From Nonomuraea rubra (GTDB lineage: Bacteria > Actinomycetota > Actinomycetes > Streptosporangiales > Streptosporangiaceae), in NCBI RefSeq assembly GCF_014207985.1, contig NZ_JACHMI010000001.1, forward strand, positions 12,135,001-12,199,000: 64,000 bases of DNA, in the 5' to 3' direction. The position numbers and the translations under genes were made by a program. Shown in pieces: positions 7,259 to 17,654 of the stretch. Position 1 is the stretch's first letter. Each line of letters opens with the position of its first letter. The notes beneath the pieces were generated by a model. It was not told the origin of the DNA and ran no database searches. It worked only from the letters and a program-made list of their open reading frames with translations.

Positions 7259-8545
7259 ATGAGAGGCACCTTCGAGGTAGCAGTCATCGGTGCAGGGGTG
7301 GGCGGGCTCTGCCTGGCCCAGGGGCTGCACCGGGCCGGCGTACGCGTCACCGTCTACGAGCGGGACCTCACCCCGGCCAACCGCCTGCAGGGCTATCGCC
7401 TGCACATCAACCCGCTCGGCGCGCAGGCGCTGCGCGAGTGCCTGAGCCCCGAGTTGTGGCAGGCGTTCCTGGCCACCACCGGCAGGGGCGGGCTCGACTT
7501 CGTCTTCATGACCGAGCAGCTCAAGCCGCTGATCAAGCTGGAGGCCGACCGGCGGGACGCCAACTGGCGCGACCACCACTCGGTCAGCCGGATCACCCTG
7601 CGCCAGATCCTGCTCACCGGCCTGGGCGAGGTGGTGCGCTTCGGCAGGACGTTCGAGCGGTACGAGCGCACGGCGGACGGCCGGATCACGATCCACTTCG
7701 CGGACGGGTCCACCGCCACGGCCGACGTCCTGGTGGCCGCCGACGGCAGCGGATCGAGGGTGCGGCAGCAGTACCTGCCCCGGGCGGAGCGGATCGACAC
7801 GGGCATCACCCGCGTGGCCGGCAAGTTCCCGCTCGACGAGGAGACGAAGCGGCAGGTCCCGGCGCAGCTCTACGAGGGGCTCACGAACATCGTCCCGGCC
7901 AGGGGATACTCCATGTTCTGCGCGCCGCACGACTTCGGTGGCGACCCCGTCGTGCTGCCCGGCGGCATCGGGGCCAGCGAGCGTGACGGCGCCATGCACG
8001 ACAACACGAGCAGCTACGTGTTGTGGGCCTTCGGCGCCGAGACCCGGCACTTCCCCGAGAACGCGGCCACGCTCCCGGGGGCGGAGATCCGCGAGCTCGT
8101 GCTGCGGATGGTCGCGGACTGGCATCCGGACCTGCTGCGGATGATCACCATGACAGATCCGGACACGGTGTCCCTGCTCCCCATCCGCAGCGCCGTGCCG
8201 GCGGAGCCGTGGCCGGCCACGAACATCACGCTGCTCGGTGACGCCATCCACACCATGGCCCCGCACCTGGGCCTCGGCGCCAACACCGCGCTGCGCGACG
8301 CCGGGCTGCTCTGCCGGGAGCTGAGCGCCGCCGCGGCCGGCGACACGGACGTCGTGGCGGCGATCGGCGCCTACGAGCGGCAGATGAGCGAGTACGGCTT
8401 CGCCGCCGTGCGCGACTCGCTGAGGACGGCCAGGCGGTTCGTCACCAGGAGCCCGCTGGCGCGGCGCGGCTTCCGCGCCTTCCTGCGCACTGCCCAGCGG
8501 ATCCCGGCACTGAAGGAACGGGCCTTCGGCGCCGGCGCCGCCTGA
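7259..8545 (+). CDS. FAD-dependent aromatic monooxygenase
   Basis: This 428-residue flavoprotein belongs to the p-hydroxybenzoate hydroxylase class. It has a GAGVGG dinucleotide motif at 11-16, a DG motif (VAADGSGSR) at 162-163 and a GD motif (LLGDAIHTMAP) at 327-328. The frame is open far upstream through the permease gene, but homology-like sequence begins at this ATG. It probably hydroxylates or oxidatively cleaves an aromatic substrate. Its position at the edge of the type II PKS cluster suggests tailoring of the polyketide, although it is transcribed apart from the main operon. Confidence 0.88.
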   Translation: MRGTFEVAVIGAGVGGLCLAQGLHRAGVRVTVYERDLTPANRLQGYRLHINPLGAQALRECLSPELWQAFLATTGRGGLDFVFMTEQLKPLIKLEADRRDANWRDHHSVSRITLRQILLTGLGEVVRFGRTFERYERTADGRITIHFADGSTATADVLVAADGSGSRVRQQYLPRAERIDTGITRVAGKFPLDEETKRQVPAQLYEGLTNIVPARGYSMFCAPHDFGGDPVVLPGGIGASERDGAMHDNTSSYVLWAFGAETRHFPENAATLPGAEIRELVLRMVADWHPDLLRMITMTDPDTVSLLPIRSAVPAEPWPATNITLLGDAIHTMAPHLGLGANTALRDAGLLCRELSAAAAGDTDVVAAIGAYERQMSEYGFAAVRDSLRTARRFVTRSPLARRGFRAFLRTAQRIPALKERAFGAGAA

Positions 8546-8557
8546 CCTCTCCGGATC

Positions 8558-9583
8558 TCAGACCGGCTTGTTGCCGATGAGCAGGGTGCTGAGCTCGTTC
8601 AGCGCGACCGGCTGCTCGACCTCGAACCCCGCCTCCTTCATCCACCCGATCCCCTCGGACACCGTGTACTCCGAGGATCCGCTGATCATGGCCATGTTGA
8701 GGCTCATCAGCAGGCCGAACGCGGCGTCGCGGCGCTCGTCGTCGATCATGCTGTCGTAGACGAGCAGGGTGCCGCCGGGGGGAAGCTGCTCGAACGCCCG
8801 GTTCACCAGCGCGCGGCGGCGCTCGTCCACCCAGTCGTGCAGCACGTGGCCGAGGATGTACACCTGGGTGTCGGGCAGGTCGTCGGTGAAGAAGCTGCCC
8901 GCGTGGTAGGAAACGCGATCGCGCAGGTCGCTGTCGCCGGCCTCCTTCTCGACGAGCTCGTCGAAGAGCGGCTCCAGCGGGGGCAGGTCGAAGGTCACCC
9001 CGCGCAGGTGGCCGTGGGCCGCGGCGAGCCGCATCGTGAGCAGACCGCGGCAGCCGCCGAGGTCGGTGAAGGACTTGACGCTCTCCCACGGGTACTTCTC
9101 CGCGAGCGGGCGGCCGAGCAGCACCGCGTAGCCGTCCATGGCGTCGGCGAAGTGGCGGGTGCGCTTGGGGTCGGCGTACAGGCCGTCGGTGAAGTCGCCC
9201 TCGGAGAGCTGCTTGACCAGGCTCTCGCCGGAGCGCAGGAAGCCGGGCAGGTTGCCCCAGGCGGGGTACAGGCGGCGCTGGTTGTGGGCGAGGAAGCCGC
9301 CCATGTACTCGGGCTTGCGCGGGTCGAGGTAGGTGGCGGTGAGGGGGGAGGCCCGGTAGGAGGAGCCGTCGCGGCCGAGCAGTTCCATGGCGACCAGCGA
9401 GTCCAGGTAGTCGCGCGTCAGCTTCGGATGCAGGCCGAACTCGCGCTGGATCTCCTCGGCGGTGGCCGGCGCGGTGCAGATGCGGGCGAACAGGCCCAGC
9501 TCGATCCCGGCGAACAGGGCCTGCGCCTGGAAGAATCCCGTTGCCGTCCTGACAAGGGGTGTTGCGGTCTCGGGAAGAGACAT
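8558..9583 (-). CDS. SAM-dependent O-methyltransferase
   Basis: The 341-residue product has the class I plant-type/actinomycete O-methyltransferase architecture. An N-terminal dimerisation winged helix is followed by a Rossmann domain with the SAM motif FTDLGGCRG near residues 172-180 and the conserved HVLHDWVDE. Family members such as DnrK-like and TcmN/TcmP-type enzymes methylate hydroxyls on aromatic polyketides. AAAGGAAG precedes the ATG. It is the last gene of a four-gene minus-strand operon with a P450, a PPOX protein and a DUF1772 protein. Confidence 0.88.
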   Translation of the reverse strand: MSLPETATPLVRTATGFFQAQALFAGIELGLFARICTAPATAEEIQREFGLHPKLTRDYLDSLVAMELLGRDGSSYRASPLTATYLDPRKPEYMGGFLAHNQRRLYPAWGNLPGFLRSGESLVKQLSEGDFTDGLYADPKRTRHFADAMDGYAVLLGRPLAEKYPWESVKSFTDLGGCRGLLTMRLAAAHGHLRGVTFDLPPLEPLFDELVEKEAGDSDLRDRVSYHAGSFFTDDLPDTQVYILGHVLHDWVDERRRALVNRAFEQLPPGGTLLVYDSMIDDERRDAAFGLLMSLNMAMISGSSEYTVSEGIGWMKEAGFEVEQPVALNELSTLLIGNKPV

Positions 9584-9618
9584 CGGGCTTCCTTTCTCGA
9601 ACGGTCAAGAGCAGCGGG

Positions 9619-10830
9619 TCAGGGCTTGAGCCGCAGCGGGAGCGCGTGCAGGGAACGCTGGAAGAAGTCGCGGTGCCAGCGCACCTCACCGGGGTCGCAG
9701 GCCAGCGTCATGTCCGGGAAGCGGCGCAGCAGCGCGGTGATGGCCACCTGAGCTTCGAGCCGGGCCAGCGGCGCGCCCAGGCAGTGGTGCACGCCGTGGC
9801 TGAAGGCCAGGTGCGGGTTGGGGTTGCGGGTGATGTCCAGCCGGTGCGGGTCAGGGAACGCCTGGGGGTCGCGGTTGACCGAGTGCACGGGGACGATGAT
9901 CAGCGAGTCCGCGGGGATCACGGTGCCCCCGACCTCGATGTCCTCCTTCGCATGGCCCTCGATCAGGGAGAGGGAGCTGTCGTAGCGGAGGAACTCCTCG
10001 ACGGCGCTGCCGATGAGGTCGGGCTGGACGACCAGCTTGGCCTGCTGGTCGGGGTTGCGGACCAGGGCGTACATGCCGTTGGTGATCAGGTTCACGGTGG
10101 TGAGGAAGCCGGCGAAGATGAGCAGCATCACCGTCGCGACGAGCTCCTTCTCCGAGAGCCGGTTCTCTCCGTCGCGGGCCTCGATCAGGCCCTGGACGAG
10201 GTCGTCGCCGGGATGGCTGCGCCGGTGCTCGATCAGCCCGCGCACGTACTCGCCGATGGCTGCCTGCCGCGCCCGGAAGTGGTCCACCGGGTTGCCGGCG
10301 TAGTCCTCCTCCAGGAACCAGAAGACGCTCTTGTGGCGCAGGTCAGCGAGGTCCTCCACCGGGATGCCCAGCAGCTCGCCGATCACCATCATCGGCAGCG
10401 GGTAGGAGAAGTCCTCCATGAGCTCCGCCTCGCCCGCCCGCTCCATCCTGTCGAGCAGGTCGTCGGTGAACTGCTCCACGCGCGGCCGCAGCAGCTCGAT
10501 CCGCCGGCGGGTGAACGCCTTCTGCACCAGCTTGCGCAGGCGGGTGTGCTCGGGCGGGTCGGTGCTGACCATGTTGTCGGCGAACGAGCTCTCGGCCTTC
10601 TGCCCGTCCTCGTGCACGACGTCGGAATGGTGCGCGGCCTTGCTGAAGCGCGGGTCGATGAGCAGGGGGCGGGCGTCCTCGTAGTGCGGGACGAACCACG
10701 CCTCCAGCCCGATGGGGGTGTTGAGGCGGTGCACCCGCCCGCTCGCCCGCAGGTTCTCGTAGTAGGGATACGGGTCCGTCAGGGCCGCATGCGGGATGCT
10801 GCCGATCGGGGCTGTCGCCGCCTCTGGCAT
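9619..10830 (-). CDS. cytochrome P450
   Basis: This 403-residue bacterial class I P450 has the I-helix AGFLTT (residues 240-245), ExxR as E279/R282, and the heme loop FSHGVHHCLG with the ligand Cys350. The acid before the Thr pair of the canonical AG(D/E)T motif is replaced by Leu, which may affect proton delivery. No ferredoxin gene is adjacent. GAGGAG lies 6 nt before the ATG. It probably carries out hydroxylation or oxidative coupling of the polyketide. Confidence 0.93.
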   Translation of the reverse strand: MPEAATAPIGSIPHAALTDPYPYYENLRASGRVHRLNTPIGLEAWFVPHYEDARPLLIDPRFSKAAHHSDVVHEDGQKAESSFADNMVSTDPPEHTRLRKLVQKAFTRRRIELLRPRVEQFTDDLLDRMERAGEAELMEDFSYPLPMMVIGELLGIPVEDLADLRHKSVFWFLEEDYAGNPVDHFRARQAAIGEYVRGLIEHRRSHPGDDLVQGLIEARDGENRLSEKELVATVMLLIFAGFLTTVNLITNGMYALVRNPDQQAKLVVQPDLIGSAVEEFLRYDSSLSLIEGHAKEDIEVGGTVIPADSLIIVPVHSVNRDPQAFPDPHRLDITRNPNPHLAFSHGVHHCLGAPLARLEAQVAITALLRRFPDMTLACDPGEVRWHRDFFQRSLHALPLRLKP

Positions 10831-10870
10831 CTGGGCTCCTCAAGAGGTCTCAGGGAACGGTCAACGAAGT

Positions 10871-11332
10871 TCAGGCGAGCCAGCGGCCGTCCGCCATCAC
10901 CGTCCGGTCGGGGATCTCGCCGCGGTGCCGCCAGGTGAGGACGCGCCGGGGGGTGAGGAAGAGGTAGACGCAGCCCGGCACCCGGCTCGGGTTCACGGGC
11001 AGGTCCGCGAGGACGGGCGGGGCGTCGGCGGGCAGGTCCTCGTACGCCACGAGCTCCACGGTGCCGTCGACGAGGACGACGTCCGCGGGGTCGCCGAGCG
11101 CAACGCGGCAGTGCCCGTCCTCGCGCAGGTTGCGGACCGTGACGTGCCGTTCCTGCGTGGCCATCACCAGCCGGGCGCCGTCCCAGACGCACCCGAGGGG
11201 GACGAGGTGGGCGCCGGACTCCCCGCTCGTCGCCAGCCAGGCGAACCGTTCGCTGGCGAGCTTGCCGAGCACGTCCGCCTTGCGCTGGGCGAGATCGCGG
11301 GGAGGGGCGAGGCCGGCACTGGGCGCAGTCAT
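10871..11332 (-). CDS. PPOX-class (pyridoxamine 5'-phosphate oxidase-like) protein
   Basis: The 153-residue split-barrel protein is of the PPOX/F420-dependent type. It contains WLATSGESGAHLVPLGCVW, then MATQERHVTVRNLREDGHCRVALGDP, the usual cofactor-binding strands of this family. The start was set at the ATG before TAPSAG because upstream codons read as non-coding. Actinobacterial relatives use F420, FMN or heme. In a polyketide operon it could act as a reductase or oxidase tailoring enzyme, but no substrate can be inferred. Confidence 0.8.
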   Translation of the reverse strand: MTAPSAGLAPPRDLAQRKADVLGKLASERFAWLATSGESGAHLVPLGCVWDGARLVMATQERHVTVRNLREDGHCRVALGDPADVVLVDGTVELVAYEDLPADAPPVLADLPVNPSRVPGCVYLFLTPRRVLTWRHRGEIPDRTVMADGRWLA

Positions 11333-11367
11333 GGTGAATCCCTTCGCCAGAGGTCTTTTCGAAAATG

Positions 11368-11823
11368 TCAGAATGCCGATACGGCCGCCGCGGCGTTTCC
11401 GATGAGCGCGAGCACGGCGAACGTCGTGCGTACCAGGTTCCATTTCCCCCACAGGCCCCGCGGATCCTCCCAGTCGGCCGGAATGGCCTGCGGGTCGAGC
11501 GATTTGACGCGCCGGTTTATCGGCACATTACGGGTCTGCGAGACCGCGCCGACACCGGCCAGGCACACGGCCGACGCGATGAACAGGGTGCGCGCCAGGC
11601 CAGGCTCGGAGAGAATGGCCAGAATGATGTCGAGCACCGCCGACGAGCCGACGATGATCGGCATCATCGGGTCGTAGGCGCGGCCCAGCAGCTTGTGCGC
11701 CGCGACATAGCGTTCGGGGGTCATGGCCTGCATCGCCGGCCATACGCCGACGGCGTGGGTGAACAGCACACCCGCGGCGATCCCGCTGGTGACCAGCACC
11801 GCGGCGGTGAGAATCTGGACCAT
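11368..11823 (-). CDS. DUF1772 (anthrone oxygenase-like) membrane protein
   Basis: The 151-residue product has four predicted membrane helices and the family block SQTRNVPINRRVK followed by a Trp-rich loop. DUF1772 includes fungal anthrone oxidases, so cofactor-free or membrane-associated oxidation of an anthrone-like intermediate is a reasonable family-based guess. ATG 11823 follows GGGAGGAG at good spacing; a GTG three nt upstream is possible. It is the first gene of the minus-strand operon, downstream of a SARP-box promoter. A second DUF1772 gene sits in the plus-strand operon. Confidence 0.85.
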   Translation of the reverse strand: MVQILTAAVLVTSGIAAGVLFTHAVGVWPAMQAMTPERYVAAHKLLGRAYDPMMPIIVGSSAVLDIILAILSEPGLARTLFIASAVCLAGVGAVSQTRNVPINRRVKSLDPQAIPADWEDPRGLWGKWNLVRTTFAVLALIGNAAAAVSAF

Positions 11824-11851
11824 CACGCTCCTCCCTCTGCCACCACCCCGA

Positions 11852-11883
11852 AGTATCCGGACGGCACCTTGAGGCGGACTCGA
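11852..11883 (-). promoter_or_regulatory. SARP boxes and -10 for the minus-strand oxygenase operon
   Basis: Read on the minus strand, heptamers TCGAGTC (11883-11877) and TCAAGGT (11872-11866) are direct repeats 11 bp apart. An 8-bp spacer is followed by GATACT (11857-11852) as the -10. This matches the known SARP layout, in which TCGAG-like heptamers replace the -35 and end 8 bp before the -10. The operon's first ATG is about 29 nt downstream. Confidence 0.75.
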
Positions 11884-11927
11884 ATATGACTGGGGAATAT
11901 CCCGCTAATGACTAGCCCGCCGAAGGC

Positions 11928-11970
11928 TTGAGTACGCTTCGAGGTCTGCTCTAGCTGCCCCGGCCATGAT
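11928..11970 (+). promoter_or_regulatory. SARP boxes and -10 for the main PKS operon
   Basis: Three direct heptamers, TTGAGTA (11928-11934), TCGAGGT (11939-11945) and TCTAGCT (11950-11956), repeat every 11 bp. An 8-bp spacer leads to the -10-like CATGAT (11965-11970). The cupin/PKS operon starts 43 nt later. The geometry is the one established for DnrI/ActII-ORF4-type activators, and the cluster encodes such a SARP. Confidence 0.78.
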
Positions 11971-12012
11971 GCTGCTCAGCAAAAGCAGTCCGGCTGGCAG
12001 GGAGGCCTCTAC

Positions 12013-12441
12013 ATGACGATTACTCGGGCGTCGAAGGTGAATGCCGACGACATCGCGCCCAATCGGCGGCGTGGTGGTGATATTCGCGTCCTGCTCGGTC
12101 CTGCGACGGTCGGCGCCACCTCCGGATTCATGGGAATGCTCACGCTGGAACCCGCCGAGTTCGTGTCCGAGCATTACCACCCATATTCCGAGGAGTTCCT
12201 GTGCCTCGTCCGGGGGGAATTGGTCGTGCGGGTGGACGGGACGCCGGTGCGGCTCTCCCCCGGCGAGGCGTTGCACATCCCCATCGGCGTCCGGCACCGG
12301 GTGGAGAACCCCGGCGAGGCGCAGGCCGTCGCCGTCTTCCACCTCGGCCCGCTCGCGCCGAAGCCGTCGCTCGGCCACGTGGACACCGAGCCCCTCCCGA
12401 ACGCCGGGGAGCCCTCGCTCGACGTGGGGGAGCAGAGATGA
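12013..12441 (+). CDS. cupin polyketide cyclase (TcmJ/RemF-like)
   Basis: The 142-residue single cupin shows the metal-site motifs [18 protein letters not shown] (His, His, Glu) and [12 protein letters not shown] (second-motif His). Similar cupins in type II PKS clusters (TcmJ, RemF) take part in ring closure or quinone formation on poly-beta-ketone intermediates. GGGAGG precedes the ATG. Its stop overlaps the KS-alpha start (ATGA), so it is the first and coupled gene of the PKS operon. Confidence 0.85.
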   Translation: MTITRASKVNADDIAPNRRRGGDIRVLLGPATVGATSGFMGMLTLEPAEFVSEHYHPYSEEFLCLVRGELVVRVDGTPVRLSPGEALHIPIGVRHRVENPGEAQAVAVFHLGPLAPKPSLGHVDTEPLPNAGEPSLDVGEQR

Positions 12442-13705
12442 CCGGCAGGCGGGTGGCGCTCACCGGCATCGGCGTCGTGGCCCCCGGAGGCACCGGGCGC
12501 AAGGCGTTCTGGGAGCTGCTGACCTCGGGCCGCACCGCCACGCGGACGATCTCGATGTTCGACGCGGGCGCGTTCAGGTCGCGGATCGCCGCGGAGTGCG
12601 ACTTCGACCCGGCCGCGGAGGGGCTCAGCGCCCGCGAGATCCGCCGGATGGACCGCGCCGCGCAGTTCGCCGTCGTCTCGGCGCGCGAGGCGCTCGCCGA
12701 CAGCGGGCTCGACGCCTCCGACCTGGAGCCGACGCGGACCGGCGTGACGCTGGGCAGCGCGGTCGGCTGCACCATGAGCCTCGAGGAGGAGTACGTCGTC
12801 GTCAGCGACTCCGGCCGCAACTGGCTCGTCGACTCCTCCTACGGGGTGCCGCACCTGTACGGGCACCTGGTGCCGAGCTCGCTGGCCGCCGAGGTGGCCT
12901 GGACCTGCGGCGCGGAGGGCCAGGTCACGCTCATCTCGACCGGCTGCACGTCCGGGCTCGACGCCGTCGGCTACGGGGCGCGGCTGATCGCGGAGGGCTC
13001 CGCGGACGTCGTCCTGGCCGGCGCCACGGACGCGCCGATCTCGCCGATCACCGTGGCGTGCTTCGACGCGATCAAGGCCACCTCGCCGCGCAACGACGAC
13101 CCGGCGCACGCGTCGCGCCCGTTCGACCGCGACCGCAACGGCTTCGTCCTCGGCGAGGGCGCCGCCGTGTTCGTGCTGGAGGACCTGGAGCGTGCCCGGC
13201 GCAGGGAGGCGCACGTCTACTGCGAGGTGGCCGGCTACGCCACGCGGGGCAACGCGTACCACATGACCGGCCTGAAGCCGGACGGGCGGGAGATGGCGGA
13301 GGCCATCAGGGTGGCGCTCGGCCGGGCCAGGCTGAACCCGGACGACGTCGCCTACATCAACGCCCACGGCTCCGGCACCAAGCAGAACGACAGGCACGAG
13401 ACGGCCGCGTTCAAGCGCAGCCTCGGCGACCACGCCTACCGGACGCCGGTCAGCTCCATCAAGTCCATGGTCGGGCACTCGCTGGGCGCGATCGGTGCCA
13501 TCGAGGTGGCCGCCAGCGCGCTGGCCATCGAGCACGGCACGGTGCCGCCGACCGCCAACCTGGAGACGCCGGACCCGGAGTGCGACCTGGACTACGTGCC
13601 CCGCGTGGCGCGCGAGCAGCCGGTGGACGTGGTGCTCAGCGTGGGCAGCGGGTTCGGCGGGTTCCAGACCGCGATGGTGCTCACCGCCCCCGGGCGGGAG
13701 GCGGC

Positions 13706-13709
<4 letters not shown>
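12438..13709 (+). CDS. type II PKS ketosynthase alpha (KS-alpha)
   Basis: The 423-residue condensing enzyme has active-site Cys170 in STGCTSG, His310 in NAHGSGT, Lys342 and His347 in GHSLG, a complete Claisen condensation set. It forms the minimal PKS with the next two genes, decarboxylating malonyl-ACP and extending the poly-beta-ketone. It overlaps both neighbours by ATGA, typical for stoichiometric KS/CLF expression. Family length is about 420 residues, so it is intact. Confidence 0.97.
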
Positions 13710-15680
<1,971 letters not shown>

Positions 15681-15687
15681 GGCCGCG

Positions 15688-15753
15688 ATGCCCGCGCAGA
15701 GGGCCCGCGCCGGGCGGGCCGCCGAGCTGACGGCCCAGGGCGGTGTCTCGTGA
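15688..15753 (+). CDS. possible 21-codon ORF
   Basis: An ATG opens a 21-residue basic frame rich in Ala and Arg. It ends in a TGA that overlaps the GTG start of the DUF1772 gene. It fills the only gap in an otherwise overlapping part of the operon and could serve translational coupling. No ribosome binding site stands out and the peptide has no recognisable family, so it may be non-coding. Confidence 0.25.
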   Translation: MPAQRARAGRAAELTAQGGVS

Positions 15754-16211
15754 CCGGGGTCGCGCTGCCGCTGGCGCTGCTGGCCAACGGGCTGGCCGCG
15801 GGAGTGCTGGTGGCCACGGTGCTCGGCGTCGTGCCGTTCTACATGACCCTCACCGCCCCCAGCTACGTCAGGGCGCACGCCTTCGCCGTCGGGCGGTACG
15901 ACCCGTTCCAGCCCGCCTGCCTGCTGGTCACGTTCGTCGCCGACGTGCTCGTCGCGGCGACGGAGCCGCGGCTCGCCGGCCGGGTGCTGTGCGCGGCGGC
16001 GGCACTGACGGCCGGCTCGGTGGTGATCGTGTCGCTCACGCGGAACGTCCCGATGAACCGCTGGGTCAAGGCGCAGAACCCGGACGCGCTGCCCGCCGGA
16101 TGGGACATGGAGGCCTTCCGCCGCACGTGGGCGCGATGGAACAGGACCAGGACGTGGCTGGCCGTGCTCGCCCTCGTCCTGAACGGCTCCGCCGCCGTCG
16201 CGCTGCTCTGA
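15750..16211 (+). CDS. DUF1772 (anthrone oxygenase-like) membrane protein
   Basis: The 153-residue product has four predicted membrane helices and the block SLTRNVPMNRWVKAQNPDALP, closely paralleling the DUF1772 protein of the minus-strand operon (SQTRNVPINRRVKSLDP). Two paralogues in one cluster suggest either two oxidation steps or a hetero-oligomer. The GTG start is inferred from overlap with the preceding 21-codon frame. Oxidation of an anthrone-type intermediate is family-based inference. Confidence 0.83.
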   Translation: MTGVALPLALLANGLAAGVLVATVLGVVPFYMTLTAPSYVRAHAFAVGRYDPFQPACLLVTFVADVLVAATEPRLAGRVLCAAAALTAGSVVIVSLTRNVPMNRWVKAQNPDALPAGWDMEAFRRTWARWNRTRTWLAVLALVLNGSAAVALL

Positions 16212-16238
16212 CACTCGCGAACCGAGAGGAGACGCATC

Positions 16239-16976
16239 ATGAGTTTTCGGCTTGAGGGCAAGAACGCCCTGGTCACCGGCGGGACGAGAGGGATAGGCCG
16301 GGCGGTCGTGCTGAGCCTGGCCCAGGAGGGATGCAACGTCGTCGCGTGCTACCGCGGCGACGCCGAGGCGGCCGCGCGGCTGGAGAAGGACCTGGCCGCC
16401 ACGCCCGGCAAGCACAGCGTCGTCCAGGCCGACGTGGGCAGGGCCGACCAGGTCGCCCGCCTGATCGACGAGTGCCGGACCGGGCTCGGCTCGCTGGACG
16501 TCGTCGTGCACAACGCCGGCGCCATCAGCCACGTGCCGTTCGCCCAGCTCGAACTGACCGAGTGGCAGCGCGTGCTGGACACCAACCTGACCGGCATGTA
16601 CCTGGTCCTGCACGGCGCGCTGCCGCTGATGTCCGAGGGCGGGTCGGTGGTCGCCATCGGCTCCAAGGCCGCGATGGTCGGCGTGCCGCTGCGCACCCAC
16701 TACACGGCCTCCAAGGCGGGCGTGCTCGGCCTGGCCAGGTCGCTCTGCAAGGAGCTCGGCCCGAACGGGATCAGGATCAACGTGATCGCCCCCGGCATCA
16801 TCTCCACCCACGCCGCCGAGGGGCTCAGCCCCGAGCAGGAGCAGCGCTACCGCAACATGACCGCGCTCGGCCGGCTCGGCGAGCCGGAGGAGATCGCCGA
16901 CGTCGTGCTGTTCCTGGCGAGCGACCGCTCCCGCTACATGTCCGGCGAGACCGTGCACGTCGATGGAGGGATCTGA
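16239..16976 (+). CDS. SDR-family ketoreductase (FabG-like)
   Basis: The 245-residue classical short-chain dehydrogenase has TGGTRGIG at 13-20, NAG at 92-94, catalytic Ser142, Tyr155 and Lys159 (YTASK). It is NADP(H)-type, judging by the Arg after the second strand. It probably reduces one carbonyl of the polyketide, similar in role to the ketoreductases of pradimicin-type clusters. AGGAGA lies 8 nt before the ATG; the stop lies 1 nt before the next ATG. Confidence 0.92.
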   Translation: MSFRLEGKNALVTGGTRGIGRAVVLSLAQEGCNVVACYRGDAEAAARLEKDLAATPGKHSVVQADVGRADQVARLIDECRTGLGSLDVVVHNAGAISHVPFAQLELTEWQRVLDTNLTGMYLVLHGALPLMSEGGSVVAIGSKAAMVGVPLRTHYTASKAGVLGLARSLCKELGPNGIRINVIAPGIISTHAAEGLSPEQEQRYRNMTALGRLGEPEEIADVVLFLASDRSRYMSGETVHVDGGI

Positions 16977-16977
16977 G

Positions 16978-17310
16978 ATGGCTGACACGCAGGTGTTCCG
17001 GGTGATGCTGAGGATGCAGATCCTGCCCGGGAAGGAGCAGGAGTTCGAGCGGGTCTGGTACTCGGTCGCGGACGTGGTCGGCGAGAACCCGGCGAACGTC
17101 GGCCAGTGGCTGTCGAAGAGCGCCGAGGAGGAAGGCGTCTACTACATCATGAGCGACTGGGCCGACGAGGCCGGCTTCCGCGCGTTCGAGCGCAGCGACG
17201 CGCACGTCGAGCACCGCAAGAAGCTGCACCCCTACCGCTCGCACGGCACGATGACCACCCAGCACGTGGTGTTCGACCTCGGCCGCGAACGCCTGGAGGC
17301 CAGGCGATGA
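16978..17310 (+). CDS. antibiotic biosynthesis monooxygenase (ABM), first copy
   Basis: The 110-residue dimeric alpha-beta barrel contains RVMLRMQILPGKEQEFERVW and YYIMSDWADEAGFRAFERSD, typical of cofactor-free anthrone monooxygenases such as ActVA-Orf6 and TcmH. GGAGGG (16965-16970) fits ATG 16978 better than the in-frame ATG 15 nt upstream. It overlaps the second ABM gene by ATGA, so the pair may form a heteromer or act successively. Confidence 0.88.
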   Translation: MADTQVFRVMLRMQILPGKEQEFERVWYSVADVVGENPANVGQWLSKSAEEEGVYYIMSDWADEAGFRAFERSDAHVEHRKKLHPYRSHGTMTTQHVVFDLGRERLEARR

Positions 17311-17615
17311 TCGGAGTGGTCCGGGTGCTCGTCTACTACTCGGCCGCCAACGGGGACGCGGGCTCCGTGATCGACGCCTACCGGCGCGTCAACATGGGCA
17401 TGCGCGGCACCGCCGGGCTGCTGAGCAGCCAGCTGCTGCGCTCGACCCTGGACCCGAGCGAGTTCGCCGTGCTGAGCGAGTGGACGAGCCTGTCGGAGTT
17501 CAACGCCTGGGAGCAGGGGTCGCGGCACAAGGGGCAGACGTCCGCGCTGCGGTCGTACCGCGACGACGAGCGCGGCAAGGGCTACGGGATCTATGAAGTC
17601 GTGGACCAGTTCTGA
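17307..17615 (+). CDS. antibiotic biosynthesis monooxygenase (ABM), second copy
   Basis: This 102-residue small ABM-fold protein includes VRVLVYYSAANGD and EFAVLSEWTSLSEFNAWEQG. Paired ABM genes occur in pradimicin-like clusters, where they act together in quinone formation. It is coupled to the first copy by ATGA. Sequence similarity between the two copies is low, so they are not a recent duplication. Confidence 0.82.
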   Translation: MIGVVRVLVYYSAANGDAGSVIDAYRRVNMGMRGTAGLLSSQLLRSTLDPSEFAVLSEWTSLSEFNAWEQGSRHKGQTSALRSYRDDERGKGYGIYEVVDQF

Positions 17616-17654
17616 CGGCGCCGGCTCCGGCGGGCCGCCCCTCCCCCGTACGGC

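Noticed and set aside
8837..10938. Plus-strand open frames opposite the methyltransferase and P450
   Set aside because: Clear catalytic motifs support the minus-strand genes. The opposite frames have low-complexity Val/Gly/Glu composition typical of antisense reading.
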